This document shows, in pieces, positions 1 to 5,550 of a stretch of DNA of 14,397 nucleotides. The translations under genes and the position numbers were made by a program. Source of the DNA: Desulfobacula sp. (GTDB lineage: Bacteria > Desulfobacterota > Desulfobacteria > Desulfobacterales > Desulfobacteraceae); contig JAOZRI010000025.1 in the NCBI GenBank assembly GCA_029940235.1, positions 1-14,397 of the forward strand, given 5' to 3'. Below the pieces are notes generated by a model. That model worked only from the letters and a program-made list of their open reading frames with translations. It was not told the origin of the DNA and made no database searches. The stretch's first letter is position 1. Each line of letters begins with the position of its first letter.

Positions 1-1
1 C

Positions 2-262
2 TTTCCCAAAAACCTTGATTTGAATATATCTCTCAATCTCGGGTACGATGCTGAGTCTTTGATAAAATTTAACTCAATCAATTTAAAATCTTTCTTATTT
101 CAAACTTATATTAGCGCAATCTATCATTATGAAAAACAAGAATTAGAGTTTAGTTTGAGCAGTAGTTTTTTAAATGATTATCTTTTTGATGGTATGAAAT
201 TGGAATTTACTGCAACTCCCTCCACAGGCTCAGGTGCCATACTATTTGTAATGACATTGTAA
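2..262 (+). CDS. C-terminal part of an unrecognised protein (5' end outside window)
   Basis: The reading frame is open from the first bases of the window to a TAA at 260-262, giving about 86 residues. A TTG at 20 could serve as a start, but it has no ribosome-binding site and the frame is open upstream of it. I therefore read this as the 3' end of a longer gene. The visible part is rich in Ser, Leu, Phe and Asn and ends in a hydrophobic stretch (GAILFVMTL), which suggests a beta-rich C-terminal domain. No family motif was recognised and no function is proposed. Confidence 0.5.
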   Translation, partial: FPKNLDLNISLNLGYDAESLIKFNSINLKSFLFQTYISAIYHYEKQELEFSLSSSFLNDYLFDGMKLEFTATPSTGSGAILFVMTL

Positions 263-269
263 CCATATT

Positions 270-295
270 CCCCCCCCCTTTTTTTTAAAAAAAAA
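270..295. repeat. C9-T8-A9 homopolymer tract
   Basis: Nine C, eight T and nine A follow one another directly, just after the stop codon at 262. The T8/A9 part is self-complementary and could act as a weak U-rich stop signal for the upstream gene, but there is no GC-rich hairpin, so it is not a classical terminator. Such runs are prone to slippage and to sequencing error. Confidence 0.6.
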
Positions 296-310
296 TAATT
301 TTATAAAAAG

Positions 311-328
311 TGTTGCAATTTTTCAACA
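311..328. promoter_or_regulatory. Inverted repeat, likely operator of the adjacent CI-like repressor
   Basis: An 18-bp near-perfect palindrome, TGTTGCAATTTTTCAACA, has outer arms TGTTG and CAACA. Symmetry fails only at the sixth and the central pair. It lies 61 bp upstream of the repressor start codon. A weak sigma70-like pair overlaps it (TTGCAA at 313-318 and TAAAAA at 335-340, 16-bp spacer), so binding here could block transcription. Autoregulation is an inference from position and symmetry. Confidence 0.5.
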
Positions 329-389
329 GACATGTAAAAAGAGAAACATGGGTAATGAAATAATATTTTTTTAAAGGTGCCTTAGTATT

Positions 390-1043
390 ATGACTGCAAA
401 TAAAATAGATGCATTAATAAAAAGGATTTTTGATGCAACAGGTATAAGTTCCCAGTCTGAACTTGCCAGGGAACTTGAAATCAATAGATCAGGAATTACC
501 CATGCCAGAAATAATAATAAAATTCCTGACAAATGGATTGTAAAATTGTATAGGAAATTTGGTCTTAATCCTCAATGGATTGATTCTGGTATCGGGAATG
601 TATTTATAAGTACCAGGTCACAGAACGATGTTGAGTTTAAATATATCCCTAAAGTAGCTGCAAGGCTTTCTGCTGGTACAGGATCATTTGAAAGTGATGA
701 TAGTATTACAGATTATTTATCCTTTCAAACAAAATGGCTGGCAGGTAAGGGTGCTGCAAACCATATGGTAGCCATGGAGGTTTTTGGTCAAAGCATGGAA
801 CCTGTTATAAAAGAGGGAGATACGGTTTTAATTGATCAATCACAAAATAGTATCATTGCTGGAACAATTTATGCGGTTGGTGTGGAAGATACTATTTTAA
901 TCAAAAGAGTGGAAAAACATCCAGATAAGCTTGTTTTAAGCAGTGATAATAAGGATTATGAACCCATCTATCTTAAACGAGAAGAGACAGACAAAGTAAG
1001 AATTATCGGCAAGATTATCTGGAGCTGCAGAGAGTATAGGTAG
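390..1043 (+). CDS. CI/LexA-like transcriptional repressor with S24 peptidase domain
   Basis: A 217-residue DNA-binding repressor of the phage CI type. Residues about 5-70 form the helix-turn-helix domain (SELARELEINRSGITHAR at 23-40 fits the recognition region). Residues about 85-212 resemble the S24/LexA self-cleavage domain. The probable nucleophile is Ser135 in GQSMEP and the general base Lys172 in ILIKRVE. The Ala95-Gly96 bond in ARLSAGTGS is the likely cleavage site. AAAGGTG precedes the ATG at 390. No phage structural or integrase genes lie nearby, so this looks like a resident chromosomal regulator, not part of a prophage. Its targets are unknown; inverted repeats at 311-328 and 1058-1078 flank the gene. 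Damage-induced cleavage is known for the family but is only inferred here. Confidence 0.85.
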   Translation: MTANKIDALIKRIFDATGISSQSELARELEINRSGITHARNNNKIPDKWIVKLYRKFGLNPQWIDSGIGNVFISTRSQNDVEFKYIPKVAARLSAGTGSFESDDSITDYLSFQTKWLAGKGAANHMVAMEVFGQSMEPVIKEGDTVLIDQSQNSIIAGTIYAVGVEDTILIKRVEKHPDKLVLSSDNKDYEPIYLKREETDKVRIIGKIIWSCREYR

Positions 1044-1057
1044 ATTTTTTTTGATCA

Positions 1058-1078
1058 TGTTGTTTAGTTTTTTCAACA
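1058..1078. promoter_or_regulatory. Inverted repeat with the same TGTTG/CAACA arms as 311-328
   Basis: TGTTG (1058-1062) and CAACA (1074-1078) flank an 11-bp T-rich spacer, in the gap between the repressor and the small membrane-protein gene. The arms equal those of the repeat at 311-328, but the spacing is three bases longer, so it may be a weaker or unrelated site. It would be well placed to control the downstream genes. Confidence 0.3.
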
Positions 1079-1114
1079 AAATATGAAATTTTAAAACAAG
1101 AAGGGGGTATAGAG

Positions 1115-1375
1115 ATGGAAAAAAATCAAAATTTAAAATATAAAAAATGTCTAACAGGAGCTGCTGGAATACTATGGGTGGCAGGTTTATTAATTGCTGG
1201 CAGTGACAGCCCATATATGCCATGGGTTAATGGGATTGGGCTGATTCTGTTTTTTTGTGCAAGTATAATGCTTGGAAAAGTTTTTCAATCCATTGAATCC
1301 GGGGATGACAATACTATACCCATAAAATTGACAGAACGCCCCCTTTTGTGCTTAAAGATTAGATTTAGTGAATAA
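1115..1375 (+). CDS. Small two-helix membrane protein, function unknown
   Basis: An 86-residue protein with two predicted membrane segments, about residues 13-29 (LTGAAGILWVAGLLIAG) and 38-54 (VNGIGLILFFCASIMLG). They are joined by a short loop with Asp, Pro and Trp. The N-terminus is Lys-rich and the C-terminal tail polar, so both ends probably lie in the cytoplasm. A strong ribosome-binding site (AAGGGGG) precedes the ATG at 1115. It ends 17 bp before the hydrolase gene and is probably cotranscribed with it. I do not recognise a family; the shape fits a small accessory inner-membrane protein. Confidence 0.65.
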   Translation: MEKNQNLKYKKCLTGAAGILWVAGLLIAGSDSPYMPWVNGIGLILFFCASIMLGKVFQSIESGDDNTIPIKLTERPLLCLKIRFSE

Positions 1376-1392
1376 TTCTTAAGTGGGTAAAA

Positions 1393-2091
1393 ATGCTTGT
1401 TAAACAATTTAAATATTCAATGGATAATCTTGGATATCTTATTTACTCCAATACAGAGGGAGTTGTGATCGATGGTGGAGCAGTAGAGGATATACTTAGC
1501 TTTGTCCAAAATAGAAATATTAAGATTAAATATATTACCAATACCCATTTGCACCATGATCACACTTCAGGTAATGGGAACTTATTAAAAAAGACAAATG
1601 CCAGGTTTATTGATTGTAAAAAAATAAAATCAGATCAAGAGCTCCATATTGACCAAGAAACTTTAAAAATCTTTCACACTCCAGGTCATACAGATGACTG
1701 TATAACCTTTCAGGCTGATAATTTTTTAATTACCGGTGATACACTGTTTAATGGCACTATTGGCAATTGTTTTTCCGGGGATCTTGATGCTTTTTTTAAA
1801 TCTTTAAAGCGACTGATTTCTTTCCCGAAAGATACAAAAATTTATTGTGGCCACGATTATGTTATGGAATCCATGCAGATTGCCCAGGATATTGAAAAAG
1901 ATAATTTATTTATTAAAGAGTATATTAAAAAATATAATTCTGAACTGATTGTGTCTACCCTGGAAGATGAATTAAATGTAAATCCTTTTTTAAGGTTTAA
2001 TGAGCCAGGTCTTATAAAAATTCTACAGCAAAATGACATCCTGTCCAACACTGAATTAGCCAGATTCAAAGCAATAATGGAAATATATTGA
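1393..2091 (+). CDS. Glyoxalase-II-like metallo-beta-lactamase-fold hydrolase
   Basis: A 232-residue cytoplasmic metal-dependent hydrolase of the MBL fold. The metal-binding residues are all visible: the HxHxDH motif at His52-His57 (THLHHDH), His99 in HTPGHTDD, Asp116 in ITGDTLF and His154 in CGHDY. The C-terminal segment with NPFLRF resembles the end of hydroxyacylglutathione hydrolases, which cleave S-lactoylglutathione or related thioesters. The length is close to the usual 210-260. The substrate cannot be told from sequence. Other members of this broad group act on persulfides or other thioesters, but the NPFLR tail favours a GloB-like enzyme. The ATG at 1393 has only a modest ribosome-binding site (AGTGGG), consistent with translation coupled to the upstream small gene. 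Confidence 0.85.
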   Translation: MLVKQFKYSMDNLGYLIYSNTEGVVIDGGAVEDILSFVQNRNIKIKYITNTHLHHDHTSGNGNLLKKTNARFIDCKKIKSDQELHIDQETLKIFHTPGHTDDCITFQADNFLITGDTLFNGTIGNCFSGDLDAFFKSLKRLISFPKDTKIYCGHDYVMESMQIAQDIEKDNLFIKEYIKKYNSELIVSTLEDELNVNPFLRFNEPGLIKILQQNDILSNTELARFKAIMEIY

Positions 2092-2120
2092 TTATTATTA
2101 GATTGCCTTCTTTCATACCC

Positions 2121-2148
2121 TTGATCATTTAATTTAAGGTGTTATCAT
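2121..2148 (+). promoter_or_regulatory. Possible sigma70 promoter of the polyamine operon
   Basis: TTGATC (2121-2126) and TATCAT (2143-2148) are separated by 16 bp. Transcription would start near 2155 and place the structured element at 2185-2288 inside the leader of speD. The match is moderate and the region is AT-rich, so this is tentative. Confidence 0.35.
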
Positions 2149-2184
2149 TAAGAACAGTATTTTTTAAACTTGTTTTAATAGTTA

Positions 2185-2288
2185 TTATATGAAAGAACAG
2201 CTAACTACTTTGATTCTTTCATGATTTGGTTTCTGCCCTTCAGGGTGTTGTGTTGTGGATAACCAGAACCGCCAGATTGCGGTTAGTA
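2185..2288 (+). ncRNA. Candidate structured leader RNA upstream of speD, copy 1 of a 104-bp repeat
   Basis: This 104-bp segment aligns without gaps to 9374-9477, with 86 identical positions and mostly transitions as differences. Predicted pairings: P1, ATGAAAGAA (2189-2197) with TTCTTTCAT (2214-2222); P2, TGGTT (2227-2231) with AACCA (2261-2265), enclosing a small GCCC-TTCA-GGGT hairpin; P3, CCGC (2269-2272) with GCGG (2279-2282). The P1 loop carries CTAAC (2201-2205), complementary to GTTAG (2282-2286), so a pseudoknot is possible. It ends 39 bp before the speD start. A second hairpin, ATGAAAA/TTTTCAT (2288-2305), follows and could compete for the P1 strand. I do not recognise it as a known riboswitch class. 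It could instead be a dispersed intergenic repeat. Confidence 0.55.
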
Positions 2289-2327
2289 TGAAAATAAATT
2301 TTCATTAGTGATTGGAGACAGGCATTA

Positions 2328-3188
2328 ATGCTTGATAGAAATATTAAATTTAGACAAGGGTCAAAACAAAATGCAGATTTTGCCCTTGGCCGCCAGTTGA
2401 CCATTGAATATTATGAGTGTGGCATGAATGCACTTTTAGATGAGAACTCAGTTGAAAAGGTGTTGCTTAAGGCAGCAAACCTAAGTGGTGCAACCATTAT
2501 AAGCTCATCTTTCCACGGCTTTAAACCCCAGGGAATAAGTGGTGTTGTTATCATAGCTGAGTCGCATTTTACAGTTCATGCCTGGCCAGAGCATGATTAT
2601 GCTGCCGTGGATATATTTACCTGTGGCAATAGTATCGATCTTGAAATTGCCATTAATTCAATGAAAGACTCTTTTGAATCAAAAAATGTTGTTATCTCTT
2701 CTGATCAAAACAGAGGTATTATTCCCAAATCGTCTAATCCAATTAAAGGCGAAAATAGTGGACAAAATAATATCAGTGATGTGTTGAAAAACTCAAAGAT
2801 TTCTCCGATTTCCTGGAAAGAAGAGTATGCAATGAAAAACCCATGGGGTGTTTTGACTTCTGTGGATATATATAAAAGTGATCCTGAGATTATCAGAGAT
2901 GCAAAAAAAATTGAACAATTTGTATATCAATTGTGCGATCTTATAGATATGAAACGTTTTGGAGAGTGCCAAGTAGTCCATTTTGGAAAAGATAAAAAGG
3001 TTGAAGGATTTTCAATGACCCAGCTCATTGAGACATCTCTGATCTCAGGCCATTTTGCCAATGCATTGAATAGAGTTTATCTTGATATATTCAGTTGTAA
3101 ATTCTATGAACCTCGGAAAATTGCAGAATTTGCTACTTCATATTTTAAGGGCGATAATTATAAAATACAGATAGCTTTAAGACATTAA
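2328..3188 (+). CDS. speD: S-adenosylmethionine decarboxylase proenzyme with a second SpeD-like domain
   Basis: Decarboxylates SAM to give the aminopropyl donor for spermidine synthesis. Residues about 20-125 form a standard bacterial AdoMetDC domain: SFHGF at 61-65, then ESHFTVHAWPE at 78-88. Ser79 is the expected self-cleavage site that becomes the pyruvoyl group, with His84 and Cys99 (DIFTCG) in their usual places. The protein is 286 residues, roughly twice the usual short form. After a polar linker (about 125-160), residues 165-286 look like a second, diverged copy: TSLISGHF (236-243) and YLDIFSC (251-257) parallel ESHFTVH and AVDIFTC, but the Glu-Ser-His cleavage motif is lost. The second domain is probably non-catalytic. 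GGAG at 2314-2317 supports the ATG at 2328. First gene of a tight operon with speE. Confidence 0.9.
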   Translation: MLDRNIKFRQGSKQNADFALGRQLTIEYYECGMNALLDENSVEKVLLKAANLSGATIISSSFHGFKPQGISGVVIIAESHFTVHAWPEHDYAAVDIFTCGNSIDLEIAINSMKDSFESKNVVISSDQNRGIIPKSSNPIKGENSGQNNISDVLKNSKISPISWKEEYAMKNPWGVLTSVDIYKSDPEIIRDAKKIEQFVYQLCDLIDMKRFGECQVVHFGKDKKVEGFSMTQLIETSLISGHFANALNRVYLDIFSCKFYEPRKIAEFATSYFKGDNYKIQIALRH

Positions 3189-3194
3189 AGATAG

Positions 3195-4052
3195 ATGAAA
3201 AATTATAGTAAAATATTAGATGGCTGGTTTTCTGAAATCTGCCCAATGTGGCCGGGAATTGCACTATCACTTGAAATTGAAGAAGTGCTTTACAGCAATA
3301 AGAGCAAATTCCAACAGATTGACATGTTCTTAACGAAAAACCATGGGAAAATGCTTGTGCTTGATGGTATTATCCAATTAACCCAATCAGATGAATTTGC
3401 ATACCAGGAGATGCTGGCTCATGTCCCTCTGTTTGCCCATCCAAATCCAGAAAATATTTTAGTTATTGGTGGAGGTGATGGTGGAATTCTCAGAGAGGCA
3501 AACCGCCATGACTGCATTAAAAATATTGATTTTTGTGAAGTTGATGAAGAAGTTATCAAGGTTTGTAAAGAGTTTCTACCTGACCTTGCCTGTGGCTTTG
3601 ACGATGATAGAGTCAATGTTTATATTGCCGATGGTAATGCATTTGTCCAGGAAAGAACAAACAAATATGATGTGATTATTGTGGATTCTTCAGACCCAAT
3701 AGGACCTGGTGAGGCATTATTTGAGCCACTGTTTTATAAAAACTTGAAAAAGGCATTAAGAAAAGATGGCATCATTGCAACCCAGGGTGAATCTTTTTTT
3801 CTACATAAAGAGTGCGTTAAAAATCTCATGAAAATTACAAAATCACTGTTTCCTTTTTATGCATATTCATATTTTCTTGTGCCAACTTATCCTGGCGGCA
3901 ATATTGGAATTTGCCTTGGATCTATGGGACCTGAACTGAAAAAACCTTATAGAGCCATGACTGAGAACTTTCAAAAACAATTAAAATATTATACTCCGCA
4001 AATTCATAAAGCCTCTTTTGTCATGCCCAACTTTGCCATGAATTTGTTTTGA
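3195..4052 (+). CDS. speE: Spermidine synthase (polyamine aminopropyltransferase)
   Basis: Transfers the aminopropyl group from decarboxylated SAM to putrescine, giving spermidine and methylthioadenosine. The 285-residue length is normal. Family motifs are present in order: LVLDGIIQLTQSDEFAYQEM (55-73 region), the nucleotide-binding GGGDGG (92-97), the acidic VDEEVI (116-121), and DSSDPIGP (164-171) with the catalytic Asp region, then the C-terminal PTYPGG. It starts 6 bp after speD, so the two are surely cotranscribed and make adjacent steps of one pathway. The substrate could be a diamine other than putrescine; no motif visible here decides this. Confidence 0.93.
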   Translation: MKNYSKILDGWFSEICPMWPGIALSLEIEEVLYSNKSKFQQIDMFLTKNHGKMLVLDGIIQLTQSDEFAYQEMLAHVPLFAHPNPENILVIGGGDGGILREANRHDCIKNIDFCEVDEEVIKVCKEFLPDLACGFDDDRVNVYIADGNAFVQERTNKYDVIIVDSSDPIGPGEALFEPLFYKNLKKALRKDGIIATQGESFFLHKECVKNLMKITKSLFPFYAYSYFLVPTYPGGNIGICLGSMGPELKKPYRAMTENFQKQLKYYTPQIHKASFVMPNFAMNLF

Positions 4053-4118
4053 TCTTTATTATGTTCTATCAATACAGTGTTGCAACCTTTAGGATGAAAT
4101 AATTTTTTAGAGATGTAA

Positions 4119-4532
4119 ATGGATAACCTTCAAATAAAAAAAATTAAATCTGCTGAAATCCAGGATCTTGTACAACTTTACAAGGAAGCTGGATGGTGGA
4201 AATCTTCCTGGGAAGAACATCCTGATTTTTTAAAATATATAGTTAAAGATTCTGCTGTTTTTGTGGGTGCTTTTTTTGATAAAAAGCTCATAGGGATGGG
4301 CAGAGCTCTTTCTGATTATGTAAGTGATGCCTATATTCAGGACCTTGCTGTATTAAAAAAATTCAGGGGGCAGGGGATAGGGAAAAAAATAATTAAAAAA
4401 CTGATCAGGCAGTTAAAAGCTGATAATGTTGACTGGATAGGTGTTGTGGCACAGCCTGGAACCTCACTGTTTTATGAAAACCTTGGATTTGAACCGCTTA
4501 AGGATCATACTCCTTTAAAATTGAAGAATTGA
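4119..4532 (+). CDS. GNAT-family N-acetyltransferase
   Basis: A 137-residue single-domain acetyl-CoA-dependent acetyltransferase. Motif A is clear: DLAVLKKFRGQGIGKKIIKKL (about 75-95), with the pyrophosphate-binding RGQGIGK at 83-89. The C-terminal SLFYENLGFEPL (116-127) is the usual motif B end. It follows speE by 66 bp and precedes the DUF2156 gene by 3 bp. Position makes a polyamine or other amine an attractive substrate, but the sequence does not prove it, and small GNATs of this type are often unassigned. An AGAG lies upstream of the ATG at 4119. The gap before it contains GTTGCAAC (4079-4086), echoing the repressor inverted repeat. Confidence 0.85.
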   Translation: MDNLQIKKIKSAEIQDLVQLYKEAGWWKSSWEEHPDFLKYIVKDSAVFVGAFFDKKLIGMGRALSDYVSDAYIQDLAVLKKFRGQGIGKKIIKKLIRQLKADNVDWIGVVAQPGTSLFYENLGFEPLKDHTPLKLKN

Positions 4533-4535
4533 TTA

Positions 4536-5459
4536 ATGCTTCCTGCACAGCAAGATCTTTATTCTAATGCCCATGGCAGGTATTTGCAATTTAATCAGTT
4601 CAATCTAAAAAATAAAAAAATTATTCAGCCTTTTATTGATAATTTTCAACCCATATCCTGTGAATATAATTTTTCCAATCTCTTTTCATGGCAGTATGTA
4701 TCCAAACTATCCTGGATTTTTTATCAAGAGCGGCTTTTAATTTATGATGGTATTGAGAAATCTTTTTTTATGCCTCTGGGCAAAGAGTTATGCCCAAAGG
4801 AACTCATTGAGTTGTCGCAATATCTAAAAAACAGAGGCTCGTCACCTGATTTTGCCCTTGTTCCATCTGAGTACTTAGAAAAATTTCCAGAGATTGAACA
4901 ATATTACATAATCAAAAAAGAGCGTAATTATGCAGAGTATATTTACGATGTAAATGAGCTAAGTGAACTTAAGGGGAAAAAGCTTCATAAGAAACGAAAT
5001 CTGATTTCACAATTTAAACGTAATTATCCTGATTTTAAAGTATATTCATTAAAAAGAGAATGCAAACACGAGTCGCTTAAACTGGCTAAAGGTTTTATTG
5101 GCAGGTGTGTCCCCCCCCAAAAAACTCTTGTTGAAGAGTATGAAGCCATTAAATTAGCATTTGATCATTTTGATGAGCTTGGTCTTGAAGGAGTTGTAAT
5201 AAGCAGCGATAACAAATTGATTGCTTTTAATATCTTCTCCAGATTAAATGACTTAACATATGATATTCAGTTTGAAAAAGCTGATATTGATTATAAAGGT
5301 GCATCGCAAATGATCAATCAGGAGACTGCGAAATACTTAAAGGGTAAATGCCAATATTTAAACAGAGAACAAGACCTTGGGATTAAAGGACTTCGCAGGG
5401 CAAAAATGTCCTATGTCCCTTTTAAATTAGTTATTCCATATTCTCTTATCAGGAAATAG
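4536..5459 (+). CDS. DUF2156 protein, MprF-type aminoacyltransferase-like
   Basis: A 307-residue protein resembling DUF2156, the GNAT-like fold of the C-terminal domain of lysyl-phosphatidylglycerol synthase (MprF). Typical features: the N-terminal FSNLFSWQ (46-53), the basic LKGKKLHKKRNLISQFKRNY segment (145-164), and the C-terminal YLNREQDLGIKGLRRAKMSY. There is no membrane flippase part, so it would act as a soluble or peripheral enzyme. Members of the group transfer amino acids from tRNA to lipids or other acceptors, but short stand-alone forms are mostly uncharacterised. It begins 3 bp after the GNAT gene with no good ribosome-binding site, which implies coupled translation. A C8-A6 run at 5111-5124 interrupts the middle of the gene and could slip. 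Confidence 0.8.
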   Translation: MLPAQQDLYSNAHGRYLQFNQFNLKNKKIIQPFIDNFQPISCEYNFSNLFSWQYVSKLSWIFYQERLLIYDGIEKSFFMPLGKELCPKELIELSQYLKNRGSSPDFALVPSEYLEKFPEIEQYYIIKKERNYAEYIYDVNELSELKGKKLHKKRNLISQFKRNYPDFKVYSLKRECKHESLKLAKGFIGRCVPPQKTLVEEYEAIKLAFDHFDELGLEGVVISSDNKLIAFNIFSRLNDLTYDIQFEKADIDYKGASQMINQETAKYLKGKCQYLNREQDLGIKGLRRAKMSYVPFKLVIPYSLIRK

Positions 5460-5462
5460 TAC

Positions 5463-5492
5463 TTGATTTATATAAAATTATAAAGCTATTAT
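5463..5492 (+). promoter_or_regulatory. Weak candidate promoter for the hybrid kinase
   Basis: TTGATT (5463-5468) and TATTAT (5487-5492) are 18 bp apart in the 91-bp gap before the kinase gene. The match is poor in an AT-rich region. The kinase may equally be read from the polyamine operon. Confidence 0.25.
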
Positions 5493-5550
5493 TTATACAG
5501 CCAAACTAAAGACAATACACTGGTTCACTTAGCATACAAGTTTTTGATTT

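Noticed and set aside
390..1043. Prophage remnant based on the CI-like repressor
   Set aside because: No integrase, Cro, structural or attachment-site features in the neighbourhood; the surrounding genes are metabolic.
2189..2224. Short open frame (ATG AAA GAA CAG ... TGA, 11 residues) inside the first 104-bp element, as a leader peptide
   Set aside because: The second copy has a stop at the fourth codon and neither copy has a ribosome-binding site, while the pairing is kept. The bases are conserved for structure, not coding.
2185..2288. Integron attC site, because of CTAAC near one end and GTTAG near the other
   Set aside because: The ends do not fit the attC core consensus, no integrase or cassette array is visible, and the element sits in leaders of housekeeping-type genes.
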